This document shows positions 1 to 6,721 of a DNA stretch of 8,926 bases, in pieces. A model generated the notes under the pieces. The model worked only from the letters and a program-made list of their open reading frames with translations, ran no database searches and was not told the origin of the DNA. The position numbers and the translations under genes were made by a program. How positions within the stretch are numbered: the stretch's first letter is position 1; each line of letters starts with the position of its first letter. The stretch is from Candidatus Bathyarchaeota archaeon. GTDB lineage: Archaea > Thermoproteota > Bathyarchaeia > TCS64. The DNA lies in NCBI GenBank assembly GCA_026394265.1, contig JAPKYO010000002.1:1-8926 (forward strand), written 5' to 3'.

Positions 1-464
1 ACCTTCTTCAGGCCCTCGATGTCGAACTTGTAGCCGTCCTCCTCGTTGATCTTCCAGTAGGCGGGCTTCATCTGGCAGGTCTCGACGGCGGTGAAGAAGG
101 GGTAGTACATGGGGTCGGTGACGACGATCTCGTCGCCGGGCTTCGCGCCGCTGTTCTGGATGGCGAGCCACATCGCGGGGATGACCCCCTGCGTGACGTA
201 GATGTCATCCTTAGTGAGTTTGAAGCCGTTCTTCCTGTTGACCCTCTCCGCCATGGCCACCCGGGCCTTGTCGTCGGTGTTGTAGAGCACGTCCTCGTCC
301 TGTACGGCGTTGATGAGCGCCTTCTTGATGAAGGGGGCCGTCGGGAAGTCGGGGTCTGCGAGCCACATGCCGATGACGTCTGGGGGGTCGCGGTGCCACT
401 TTATGCCGGGCGCCGCGAGCATGCCCTCGATAGTCGATGAGTTGAGAACATCCGCGTTGTACAT
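1..464 (-). CDS. PLP-dependent aminotransferase class I/II, N-terminal part (runs off left edge)
   Basis: The first 154 residues of a fold-type I PLP aminotransferase are present; the C-terminal part, including the PLP lysine, lies outside the window. The reading frame starts at the ATG at 462-464. It shows the MalY/AspC-like pattern: MWLADPDFPTAPFIKKAL (residues 33-50, substrate-side loop and first large-domain helix), YVTQGVIPAMWLAI (89-102, the turn that binds the PLP phosphate) and VVTDPMYYPFF (114-124, with the aromatic residue that stacks on PLP in this family). The substrate cannot be read from this part; candidates are aspartate, aromatic or branched-chain amino acids, or a C-S lyase activity. 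The frame stays open upstream past 570 without another ATG, GTG or TTG, so the ATG at 464 is the best start. An A/T box near 503-514 would place transcription start about 20 nt before it. The gene diverges from the small gene at 599. The class call is secure; the specific product is not. Confidence 0.85.
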   Translation of the reverse strand, partial: MYNADVLNSSTIEGMLAAPGIKWHRDPPDVIGMWLADPDFPTAPFIKKALINAVQDEDVLYNTDDKARVAMAERVNRKNGFKLTKDDIYVTQGVIPAMWLAIQNSGAKPGDEIVVTDPMYYPFFTAVETCQMKPAYWKINEEDGYKFDIEGLKK

Positions 465-552
465 AATCTTCCACTCTTTGACAAGTGAAGGGTCTACCCG
501 ACGGTAATAATCGTTTTGCTGGGGGTCCCGGACAGGCTTGAGCGGGGAAAAA

Positions 553-567
553 CGATAACGATATAAG
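553..567 (+). promoter_or_regulatory. TATA-like box for the small gene at 599
   Basis: The A/T-rich element ACGATATAAG stands in GC-rich surroundings, centred near 563. Archaeal transcription normally starts about 25 nt downstream of such a box, here about 588. That lies after the upstream in-frame ATG at 572 and just before the ATG at 599, which argues for the shorter protein. This is inference from spacing only. Confidence 0.4.
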
Positions 568-598
568 AGTAATGGCAAACGCATACGGGAGACTACAG

Positions 599-877
599 AT
601 GAAGATACTCCTCTACTTCGACTGGATGGGCAGCAGGAAGGAGCTGAAGGAGCACGACAAGCGGATGCAGAAGTCATGTGAGGAGACAGGCGTCCAATAC
701 ATGGGCATCCACGGCTCCATGAACCAGAAGTGGAACTACTGTTGGCTATTCGACGCACGCAGCTACGACCACTTCATGGAGATGACGGCGAAGGTGCCGC
801 GCCCCCCTCAGATGACGCATTACGTAACCGAGCATCTGATACCCGTCCTGCTCCCCAACGAGCAGCCCAGCCTCTAA
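599..877 (+). CDS. Small conserved-looking protein of unknown function, possible alpha/beta ferredoxin-like fold
   Basis: This encodes 92 residues beginning MKILLYFDWMGSRKELKEHD. I do not recognise a named family. The pattern reads as strand (MKILLYFDW), helix (about 12-30), strand (GVQYMGIHG), strand (KWNYCWLFDA), helix (SYDHFMEMTAKV) and a final strand (MTHYVTEHLIPVL). That order resembles the dimeric alpha/beta-barrel (ferredoxin-like) fold of small stress or ligand-binding proteins; this is a fold guess, not a homology claim. No signal peptide or membrane segment is seen. An in-frame ATG at 572 would add nine residues (MANAYGRLQ). I prefer 599 because GGGAG at 587-591 lies 7 nt upstream as a ribosome binding site, because the protein then starts directly with the first strand, and because the TATA-like box places the transcript start after 572. 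The gene ends 13 nt from the convergent pantoate kinase gene. Confidence 0.65.
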   Translation: MKILLYFDWMGSRKELKEHDKRMQKSCEETGVQYMGIHGSMNQKWNYCWLFDARSYDHFMEMTAKVPRPPQMTHYVTEHLIPVLLPNEQPSL

Positions 878-890
878 AACGACCCCATCA

Positions 891-1805
891 TCAGGGGCTT
901 CTAGACGTTATCCTCGCTCCCTCTTCGTCGATCCCCACGACGACCGCCTCGCAGCCGGGGAACGACCTCTCTAGGATGCTTGCGGCCTCAAGCGCCCTGC
1001 TCTTCTCCATGACGCTGAATGCGACGTCGCCGAACATCGCCATTGTGAATGTGTAGCCCTCGGCATCCATCCTGTCGAAGACGGCGCGGAGCCTCGGCGT
1101 GACGAGGCCGACGTGTTCGGTGAACTGGCGGCTGAGCCTCATGAACTTCTCTGGGGTGGGCTTCTTGGCAAGCTCGTCGACGAAGCGTCCCCCCATCTCG
1201 TTTATCTTTGCCCTCAGGGCGGGGTTGCTGAGCGCCTCCTTGGTCGGTATGGGGCCGAAGTAGAGGTAGACGACGCGCAGGCTACTCTGGTCGGGGTATG
1301 AGACGGCGTCCCCTACGCCGGGGGCGCCGGGCTTTGTGAGGACACCGAAGCCGCCGCGAACCGCCGCGAAGACGCTCCCGAGGCCGGTCTTGCACTCGAT
1401 CTCCGCCACGTGAGCGATCTGCGCCGCCTCGACGCTGGTGAGACCTGCGCCCGTCGCCTCGTTCAGCGCTAGGGCGAGGCTCAATGCTCCCCCTCCGCTG
1501 CTGCCGAAGCCGGCGACGGCCGGGGTCTCGACGAAGTGCTCCACGGCGAGGGCGTGTGGGGACATGAGCTTGGAGAACTTCGAGAGGACGTTCTCGGAGA
1601 CGAAGGCACCGTCCGTCTGCTTCCCGTTGATCTTTATGCTCCACTTGGTGGCGTCGGCTGGCTCGGCGGTGACCTTCGTATATACGCCGATGTCTAGGCT
1701 GATCCCTGAGCCGCGTGCCCCCCTCTGCAGGGGGTCCGTGGCCTGGTCGCATATCTGGAAGAGTCCCGTCAGGTGTCCCGGTGCGTAGGCCGTGGAGGTT
1801 CCCAT
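891..1805 (-). CDS. pok: Archaeal pantoate kinase (GHMP kinase superfamily)
   Basis: This 304-residue cytosolic enzyme phosphorylates pantoate with ATP to give 4-phosphopantoate. In most archaea this step is followed by phosphopantothenate synthetase, replacing the bacterial PanC/CoaA order in coenzyme A synthesis. The N-terminus AYAPGHLTGLFQI (residues 6-18) with the following RGARGSGISLDIG is typical of this archaeal family. The GHMP phosphate-binding motif GFGSSGGGALSLALALN is at 99-115, TGLGSVFAAVRGGF at 140-153, and a third glycine-containing motif MAMFGDVAFSV at 256-266. The length of about 300 residues is normal. The ATG at 1805 puts AYAPG close to the N-terminus, as expected for GHMP kinases. 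No ribosome binding site is visible, so a leaderless message is possible; weak A/T boxes lie in the 42-nt gap after thrC. Pantoate derives from the valine precursor 2-oxoisovalerate, which links this gene to the nearby ilv operon. Confidence 0.9.
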   Translation of the reverse strand: MGTSTAYAPGHLTGLFQICDQATDPLQRGARGSGISLDIGVYTKVTAEPADATKWSIKINGKQTDGAFVSENVLSKFSKLMSPHALAVEHFVETPAVAGFGSSGGGALSLALALNEATGAGLTSVEAAQIAHVAEIECKTGLGSVFAAVRGGFGVLTKPGAPGVGDAVSYPDQSSLRVVYLYFGPIPTKEALSNPALRAKINEMGGRFVDELAKKPTPEKFMRLSRQFTEHVGLVTPRLRAVFDRMDAEGYTFTMAMFGDVAFSVMEKSRALEAASILERSFPGCEAVVVGIDEEGARITSRSP

Positions 1806-1847
1806 GCGAATCGCGTCAGGGGTATAGCTCGGTCGGGATAAGCCTTG

Positions 1848-3089
1848 CTACTTGAGGGAGCTATAGGGGAAGGGCTTCTTCGGGTCGGCGACGAGTGCCT
1901 TGACGGTGAAGAGGTCGGTGTACTTGAGGCCGGAGCCGGTGTTGAAGAGTACGACGCGCTCGTCCCTGTCGACGTGGCCCTGCTCGACCATCTTCCGTAG
2001 CGCCGAGATTGTTGCCGCGCCCTCGGGGCACGCGAATATCCCCTCTAGGCGGCTGACGAGGCGCACATCCGCCATCAGCTCCTCGTCCGTGACCGCGATG
2101 GCCTCCCCGCCGCTTTCCCTGACTGCTTTGAGGATTAGGAAGTCGCCGAGCGCCTTGGGCACACGAAGCCCCGCGGCGACGGTGTTCGCGCCCTCGAAGA
2201 ATTCGCTCTCCTCCTTCCCCTCCTTGTACGCCTTGACGATGGGGCTGCAGCCCTCCGCCTGAACGCTGATCATGCGCGGGCGCTCGCTGCCTATCCAGCC
2301 CATCTCCTCGAGCTCGTCGAAGACCTTCCACATGCCGATGATGCCGGTGCCTCCGCCCGTGGGGTAGATGATCACGTCGGGGAGCTTCCAGTCGAGCTGC
2401 TCCGCGACCTCCAGCCCCATGGTCTTCTTGCCCTCGACCCTGTAGGGTTCGCCGAGGGTGGCGACGCTGAACCACCCCATCTCGGGGATGCCGTCCTTGA
2501 CGAGCTTCCCCGCGTCGCTGATGAGTCCCTTGACGAAGACGACCTTGGCGCCGACGACGTCGGATTCGACGGCGTTGACCTTTGGGGCGTCCTCGGGCAT
2601 GAAGACGTAGACCTCTAGGCCGGCGCGTGCCCCGTACGCCGCCATGGCGCCCGCCGCGTTGCCAGCAGAGGGTAGGGCGACGCGCTTGATGCCTAGCTCC
2701 TTCGCCTTGCTGATCGCGGCGCTGAGGCCCCTCGCCTTGAAGCTGCCCGTCGGGATTATCCCCTCGTCCTTAACCACGAGGTTTCTGAGGCCAAGCGTCT
2801 CGCCGAGCCTCGGCGTCGGCGTCATGGGGGTCCAACCCTCCCCGAGGGTGACGACGTTCTCCGGCTTCCTGACGGGGAGTATCTCCCTGTACCTCCACAT
2901 CGAGGCGACCCTGCCCACGAGCTCCCGCTTCGTGAGCGTCTCCTTCGCCGCCTCAAGGTCGTACCGGGCGAAGAGGGGCTTTCCGCACTTCTTGCAGACG
3001 GTCTGGACCTGATCCGCGTCGTAGTGTTCGCTGCACTTTGAGCATTCGAGGTGTGTCAGCTTACTCAATGGGCTCAACTCTGTGATCAT
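1848..3089 (-). CDS. thrC: Threonine synthase (PLP-dependent, with N-terminal zinc knuckle)
   Basis: This 413-residue enzyme converts O-phospho-L-homoserine to L-threonine and phosphate, the last step of threonine synthesis. Four cysteines, C16-x2-C19 and C32-x2-C35, form the short zinc-ribbon-like N-terminal segment common in archaeal threonine synthases. The PLP-binding lysine is K118 in TGSFKARG. SAGNAAGAMAAYGARAG (141-157) is the substrate/PLP asparagine loop, PTGGGTG (243-249) is the phosphate-binding glycine loop, and LFNTGSGLKYTDL (381-393) is the typical C-terminal motif. The length is normal and no key residue appears missing. The ATG at 3089 starts just before the cysteine motif; no convincing ribosome binding site precedes it. 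The gene lies 42 nt upstream of pantoate kinase on the same strand and diverges from ilvBNC across 230 bp. Its product feeds isoleucine synthesis through threonine dehydratase. A related fold-type II enzyme such as cysteate synthase is a less likely alternative. Confidence 0.92.
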   Translation of the reverse strand: MITELSPLSKLTHLECSKCSEHYDADQVQTVCKKCGKPLFARYDLEAAKETLTKRELVGRVASMWRYREILPVRKPENVVTLGEGWTPMTPTPRLGETLGLRNLVVKDEGIIPTGSFKARGLSAAISKAKELGIKRVALPSAGNAAGAMAAYGARAGLEVYVFMPEDAPKVNAVESDVVGAKVVFVKGLISDAGKLVKDGIPEMGWFSVATLGEPYRVEGKKTMGLEVAEQLDWKLPDVIIYPTGGGTGIIGMWKVFDELEEMGWIGSERPRMISVQAEGCSPIVKAYKEGKEESEFFEGANTVAAGLRVPKALGDFLILKAVRESGGEAIAVTDEELMADVRLVSRLEGIFACPEGAATISALRKMVEQGHVDRDERVVLFNTGSGLKYTDLFTVKALVADPKKPFPYSSLK

Positions 3090-3132
3090 TTGGCCCGTGG
3101 GTGATGTTAAGGGTAACGAATCGGCTGGATTC

Positions 3133-3166
3133 TTATGGTATATATTTTCACAAACCTTTTATTCGG
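3133..3166. promoter_or_regulatory. A/T-rich divergent promoter core between thrC and ilvB
   Basis: An A/T-rich stretch with TATATATTTT (3139-3148) and CTTTTATT (3156-3163) interrupts GC-rich DNA. On the minus strand the TATATA box lies about 54 nt before the thrC ATG, giving a likely leader of about 28 nt. On the plus strand either box could start a long (130-150 nt) ilvB leader. The short inverted repeat GAATC (3118-3122) / GATTC (3128-3132) lies about where thrC transcription would start. Archaeal TATA spacing is established knowledge; the assignment here is inference. Confidence 0.5.
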
Positions 3167-3196
3167 TGCCGACGCTCTTCCCCCTACATACCGTTT

Positions 3197-3271
3197 GGAG
3201 ATTGGTGTCATGGGGTATCGCTTTATCATGGCCGCCGAGTGGAGGGTGGCGTAGATGGGGTATCGCTTTAT
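3197..3271 (+). repeat. Imperfect tandem repeat upstream of ilvB with a 17-bp perfect core
   Basis: ATGGGGTATCGCTTTAT occurs exactly at 3210-3226 and again at 3255-3271, 45 bp apart. Similarity extends upstream: each copy is preceded by GGAG (3197-3200 and 3241-3244) and a GGTG/GGCG segment, giving units of about 30 bp. In one reading frame each copy reads M-G-Y-R-F-I behind a ribosome-binding-site-like GGAG. The first runs on to a stop at 3252-3254, the second to a stop at 3276-3278. Each core also ends in a TATA-like CTTTAT. The repeats could be operator sites, tandem promoter elements or leader mini-ORFs; the sequence alone does not decide. Confidence 0.75.
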
Positions 3272-3286
3272 TCGGTAGCTCTACCC
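3264..3286 (+). promoter_or_regulatory. Proximal TATA-like box and small dyad before ilvB
   Basis: CGCTTTATTCGG is centred near 3269, about 51 nt before the ilvB ATG, and would place transcription start near 3295 with a leader of about 25 nt. The same TTTATTCGGT also occurs at 3158-3167. A perfect 5-bp dyad, GGTAG (3274-3278) and CTACC (3281-3285) separated by CT, lies directly after the box, where a repressor would block initiation. The regulatory role is inferred. Confidence 0.35.
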
Positions 3287-3319
3287 CGAGTGAGTCTAAA
3301 CAGTTTGTAATGAGTTGAG

Positions 3320-5002
3320 ATGGCTGGCACAAAGGCATTCGTAAAGTCCCTCGAGAAGGAGGGCGTCAAACACGTCTTCGGGCTCCCCGGCGGGGTCGTC
3401 ATCCCGCTCTGCGACGAGATACTGAACGGAGACTTCAGGTTCATCCTGGCGCGGCACGAGCAGGGGGCCGCGCACATGGCTGACGGCTACGCCCGCGCGA
3501 CGGGTGGGGTGGGTGTCTGCCTCGCGACCTCCGGGCCCGGGGCGACGAATCTCGTCACCGGAGTTGCTACGGCGCACATCGACTCGAGCGCCGTCGTCGC
3601 CTTCACCGGGCAGGTGACACGCGCAACGATCGGCACAGACGCATTCCAGGAGGTCGACATCATCGGGTGCAGCGCCTCCGTGACCAAGTACAACATGCAG
3701 GTCCGGAAGGCATCCGAGATACCGCGGGCGGTGAAGATGGCCTTCCAGATCGCCTCGACGGGGAGGAGGGGCGCGGTCCTCGTAGACCTGCCCAAGGACG
3801 TCACGACCGACGTCGAGGACATCAGCTTCCCCGAGACCGTCAAGCTCAGGGGGTACCACCCCAACTATCAGCCCGACCCACGCGAGGTCGAGTGGGCGGC
3901 GACGCTTCTCGCGAAGGCGCAGAGACCCGTCGTGGTCGCGGGCGGAGGCGTCATCAACTCCGGCGCGACACGCGAACTGGTCGCCCTCAGCGAGTTCCTG
4001 ATGGCGCCAACCGCGACGACCCTCATGGGCAAGGGCGCGTTCCCAGCCGACCACCCGCTCAGCCTCGGCCTATGCGGGATGCACGGCACACAGGCGGCGA
4101 ACAACCTCGTCCCGGAGGCGGATGTGCTCCTCATCGTCGGGGGGCGCCTCAGCGACAGGACGACGGGCGCCGTGAAGAGCTTCGCCCCAAACGCCAAGAT
4201 CATCCACCTCGACATCGACAGGAGCGAGATAGACAAGAACGTCGAGACCGTGACGCGCGTCGTCGGAGACGCCGCACTCGGCCTCCGCGGGCTCCTCTAC
4301 AACGTGAGCAAGCTCCGCGCCGGCGGCGACGCCGGCTCCCAGTGGAGCAAGAAGGTGGCAGAGTTCCGGTGCCAGGTGAACGTCAACGGTAACGGGCACA
4401 AGGAGGGCTACCTCAGGGCGCCCGACGTCGTCAAGGCTCTGCGGAACACGCTACCACGCGAGGCGATAGTCACCACCGAGGTCGGGCAGTGCCAGATGTG
4501 GGCCGCCCTACACTACGACGCCTACGACCCACGCACGTTCTTCACCAGCGGCGGCCTCGGCACGATGGGCTGGGGCTTCCCCGCAGCCATAGGCGTCAAG
4601 GCCGCGAAACCAGACGTCCCCGTCGTAGACATAGCCGGTGACGGCAGCTTCGGCATGACCGAGAACAGCATGGCCACAAGCATCGAGGAGGACCTCCCCG
4701 TCGTCGTGGTCGTGCTGAACAACAAGATGCTCGGCATGGTCGCGCAGTGGCAGCGCCTCTTCTTCGACCACCGCTACTCGGCGGTGAAGCTGAAGGGCAA
4801 CCCGGACATGGTCAAGCTCGCCGAGGCGTACGGCGCCGAGGGCGTCAGGGTCGACACCCTCGAAGGCTTCGAGGCCGCCGTCAGGCGCGCCGTGAAGAGC
4901 GACGTCTCAACAGTCATCGACGTCCCCATCGACCCGGAGGAGAACGTGTACCCGATAGTACCGCCCGGCGCGGGGCTCAAAGACGCGCTACTGGAGGCAT
5001 AA
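3320..5002 (+). CDS. ilvB: Acetolactate (acetohydroxyacid) synthase large, catalytic subunit
   Basis: This 560-residue ThDP-, FAD- and Mg-dependent enzyme condenses two pyruvates to 2-acetolactate (valine/leucine) or pyruvate with 2-oxobutyrate to 2-aceto-2-hydroxybutyrate (isoleucine). The N-terminal pyrimidine-binding domain contains the catalytic glutamate E47 in ARHEQGAAHMADGYARATG and SGPGATNL (71-78). The central FAD-type domain spans about 190-330. The C-terminal pyrophosphate-binding domain has the ThDP motif from GDGSFGMT (440-447) to NN (467-468), followed by LGMVAQWQRLFFDHRYS (471-487), the signature that separates AHAS from other ThDP enzymes. The length is normal. The ATG at 3320 puts the start where the family usually begins (GTKAFVKSLEKEGVKHVFGLPGG). 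No strong ribosome binding site precedes it. It is the first gene of the ilvBNC operon, with ilvN beginning 2 nt after its stop codon. Confidence 0.96.
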   Translation: MAGTKAFVKSLEKEGVKHVFGLPGGVVIPLCDEILNGDFRFILARHEQGAAHMADGYARATGGVGVCLATSGPGATNLVTGVATAHIDSSAVVAFTGQVTRATIGTDAFQEVDIIGCSASVTKYNMQVRKASEIPRAVKMAFQIASTGRRGAVLVDLPKDVTTDVEDISFPETVKLRGYHPNYQPDPREVEWAATLLAKAQRPVVVAGGGVINSGATRELVALSEFLMAPTATTLMGKGAFPADHPLSLGLCGMHGTQAANNLVPEADVLLIVGGRLSDRTTGAVKSFAPNAKIIHLDIDRSEIDKNVETVTRVVGDAALGLRGLLYNVSKLRAGGDAGSQWSKKVAEFRCQVNVNGNGHKEGYLRAPDVVKALRNTLPREAIVTTEVGQCQMWAALHYDAYDPRTFFTSGGLGTMGWGFPAAIGVKAAKPDVPVVDIAGDGSFGMTENSMATSIEEDLPVVVVVLNNKMLGMVAQWQRLFFDHRYSAVKLKGNPDMVKLAEAYGAEGVRVDTLEGFEAAVRRAVKSDVSTVIDVPIDPEENVYPIVPPGAGLKDALLEA

Positions 5003-5004
5003 AA

Positions 5005-5514
5005 ATGAGTGAGATGCACGTAGTCGCGTTCCTCGTCGAGAACAGGCCGGGTGTGCTGTTCAACATAAGCAACCTGTTCCGCAGGAAGAACTTCAACATA
5101 CACAGCATCACGGCGGGGACGGTCCTCGACGACGACACGGTCCGCATAACCATCGTCGTTCAGGCGGACGCAAAGGGCGTAAACCAGGTCGTGCAGCAGC
5201 TCGACAAGATGGTGGACGTTGTCGAGGTGAAGCGCCTCGATCCCCTCCGCACCGTGAACAGGGAGCTGGCGCTCGTCAAGCTGACGACCACAGACCCGAT
5301 GGCGCGTGAGGAGGCGCTCAAGCTGGTGAACGACTATCACGGGCTGATCCTGAACATCGAGCCGGACAACCTTATAGCCGAGGTCACTGGTGAGTCAGAG
5401 GAGATAGACGCGTTCCTCGAGGCCGTCAAGCCCATAGGGGTGGAGGAGGTTTCGAGGACGGGCGTAACCGCCATAGAGAAGGGGCGGCTGAGACTAGAGA
5501 AGGGTGAATACTGA
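5005..5514 (+). CDS. ilvN: Acetolactate synthase small, regulatory subunit
   Basis: This 169-residue protein binds the IlvB large subunit, activates it and usually confers feedback inhibition by valine. An N-terminal ACT domain (about 4-78) shows the ligand-binding pattern VENRPGVLFNISNLF (11-25) followed by NFNIHSIT. A second ferredoxin-like domain (about 85-160) starts at RELALVKLTT and includes the GLILNI and LIAEVTG strands. The length matches bacterial and archaeal IlvN/IlvH of about 160-170 residues. The frame is open well upstream inside ilvB, but the true start is the ATG at 5005: GGAGG at 4993-4997 sits 7 nt before it and the ACT domain begins at once. A second ATG three codons later is possible. 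Its stop overlaps the ilvC start by one base, which implies translational coupling. Confidence 0.95.
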   Translation: MSEMHVVAFLVENRPGVLFNISNLFRRKNFNIHSITAGTVLDDDTVRITIVVQADAKGVNQVVQQLDKMVDVVEVKRLDPLRTVNRELALVKLTTTDPMAREEALKLVNDYHGLILNIEPDNLIAEVTGESEEIDAFLEAVKPIGVEEVSRTGVTAIEKGRLRLEKGEY

Positions 5515-6503
5515 TGGTGAAGGTATACCACGACAAGGATATAGACGACAAGGTTCTGAAGGGCAAGACCGTGGCCGTCATCGGCTACGGAAGCCAGGGC
5601 AGGGCTCAGGCTCTCAACATGAAGGACAGCGGGGTCAACGTGGTCGTCGGCCTCCGCCCCGGGGGCAAGAGCTGGAAGCAGGCTGAGAAGGACGGCGTCA
5701 AGGTGACGACGGTCCTCGAGGCCGCGCAGATGGGCGACGTCGTCCTGATGCTCGTCCCCGACATGGCCCAGCCCACGGTGTGGAAGGAGGAGGTCGCCCT
5801 CGCCATGAAGAAGGGCAAGACACTCCAGTTCGCACACGGATTCAACATACTCTACGGCGCCATCACGCCGCCGAAGGATGTGGATGTCATCATGGTCGCA
5901 CCGAAGAGCCCCGGAGCGGAGCTCCGCCGCCAGTACGAGGCGGGCTTCGGCGTACCAGCCCTCGTCAGCGTCCACCAGGACGCGTCGGGGAAGGCGCTGC
6001 AGACGGCTCTCGCCCTCGCGAAGGCGCTTGGCAGCGGCAAGGCGGGCGTCCTCGAAACCTCGTTCAAGGACGAGACCGAGGAGGATCTCTTCGGCGAGCA
6101 GGCGGTCCTCTGCGGTGGAGCGGATCAGCTCATACGCCGCGGCTTCAAGGTGCTCGTGGACGCGGGCTACCCGCCCGAGTTGGCGTACTTCGAGGTCTGC
6201 AACGAGCTGAAGCTGATCGTCGACCTGATCTACAAGGCGGGCATCGGTGGGATGTACCGCGCCGTGTCTGACACGGCGAAGTGGGGCGGCCTCACAGTCG
6301 GCCCGGTCATCGTCGACGACCGCGTCGAGGAGAACATGAGGAAGGTGCTCAAGGATGTCCAGAGCGGCAAGTTCGCTAGGGACTGGATGGCCGAGTACAA
6401 GGGCGGCTCCAAGAACTTCAAGGCCCTCATGGACGAGGTCGACGGGCTGGAGATCGAGAAGGTCGGCAAGCAGATCAGGAAGATGAGCGGGCTCGAGAAG
6501 TAG
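5514..6503 (+). CDS. ilvC: Ketol-acid reductoisomerase, short (class I) form
   Basis: This 329-residue enzyme carries out the Mg-dependent alkyl migration and NAD(P)H reduction that turn acetohydroxyacids into dihydroxyacids, the second shared step of valine, leucine and isoleucine synthesis. The Rossmann motif GYGSQGRAQALN is at 24-35. R48 and S53 in the loop GLRPGGKSW suggest NADPH preference, though this is not decisive. H108 in FAHGFNI and KSPG (131-134) are conserved active-site elements. D191 and E195 (EEDLFGEQ), E227 and E231 (FEVCNELK) are the expected metal ligands, and S252 (AVSDTAKWG) the substrate serine. The length fits class I enzymes, without the duplicated C-terminal domain of class II. 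GGGTGA at 5502-5507 is a good ribosome binding site 6 nt before the ATG. It is the last gene of the operon. Some IlvC enzymes also reduce ketopantoate, which would connect it to the pantoate kinase nearby. Confidence 0.96.
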   Translation: MVKVYHDKDIDDKVLKGKTVAVIGYGSQGRAQALNMKDSGVNVVVGLRPGGKSWKQAEKDGVKVTTVLEAAQMGDVVLMLVPDMAQPTVWKEEVALAMKKGKTLQFAHGFNILYGAITPPKDVDVIMVAPKSPGAELRRQYEAGFGVPALVSVHQDASGKALQTALALAKALGSGKAGVLETSFKDETEEDLFGEQAVLCGGADQLIRRGFKVLVDAGYPPELAYFEVCNELKLIVDLIYKAGIGGMYRAVSDTAKWGGLTVGPVIVDDRVEENMRKVLKDVQSGKFARDWMAEYKGGSKNFKALMDEVDGLEIEKVGKQIRKMSGLEK

Positions 6504-6507
6504 CCCC

Positions 6508-6690
6508 TCCCCTTATATTCAATTTAGCGTCTTTTTTCGGCGTTTACGCATGTTTTAACGTTCAATAATGGCGCGTTTCATGTACCTTTTCGCGTCTTTT
6601 TGATGCACTTTTTGTACATTTTCGCGCATTTACGATCCCGAACGGCGCGGTTTTCGGGCTCCTTTTCGTCTGCGGGGTTCTTTTTCGGTT
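6508..6690 (+). terminator. T-rich repeat-bearing region after ilvC, probable termination zone
   Basis: After the ilvC stop the DNA turns rich in T runs: six at 6532-6537 and further runs of four or five up to 6685. TTTTCG occurs six times on the plus strand, starting at 6534, 6587, 6619, 6651, 6663 and 6682. Three of these are 32 bp apart, and TGTAC(C/A)TTTTCGCG is repeated at 6581-6594 and 6613-6626. No strong GC hairpin precedes the runs. Archaeal RNA polymerase terminates at T-rich tracts, so this is probably where ilvBNC transcription ends. The repeated CG-bearing pattern goes beyond a plain T tract. Confidence 0.5.
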
Positions 6691-6701
6691 ATATTCGGTG
6701 A

Positions 6702-6720
6702 CCCCCCCTCCCCCCCTTTC
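6702..6720. repeat. Pyrimidine tract C7-T-C7-T3-C
   Basis: Nineteen consecutive pyrimidines contain two runs of seven C separated by one T. The minus strand therefore has enough closely spaced G runs to form a G-quadruplex in principle. The tract lies just upstream of the TATA-like box of the gene at 6760. No function can be stated. Confidence 0.6.
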
Positions 6721-6721
6721 T

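Noticed and set aside
211..474. 87-residue minus-strand ORF starting with GTG at 474
   Set aside because: It overlaps the aminotransferase in another frame, and its arginine/histidine/proline-rich composition is typical of a shadow frame in GC-rich DNA.
465..571. N-terminal extension of the aminotransferase upstream of 464
   Set aside because: The frame is open and partly protein-like, but no ATG, GTG or TTG is found in it and it crosses the probable promoter.
3082..3318. Two overlapping plus-strand ORFs of about 70-78 residues filling the thrC-ilvB gap
   Set aside because: They lie in promoter DNA, have no ribosome binding site or family pattern, and the repeated peptides in them only reflect the DNA repeat. 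The shorter MGYRFI frames are reported as a finding because they have GGAG leaders, but not as genes.
3296..4054. 252-residue minus-strand ORF opposite ilvB
   Set aside because: It lies antisense to the well-supported ilvB gene, has low-complexity composition and no recognisable motif; long antisense frames are common in GC-rich genes.
4747..5004. Possible 86-residue N-terminal extension of IlvN
   Set aside because: The extension overlaps ilvB, is arginine/glycine-rich without family features, and a strong ribosome binding site plus the ACT domain support the ATG at 5005.
6508..6690. The TTTTCG-rich region as a CRISPR array
   Set aside because: The repeated unit is too short and imperfect, the spacing is irregular, and no cas genes are present.
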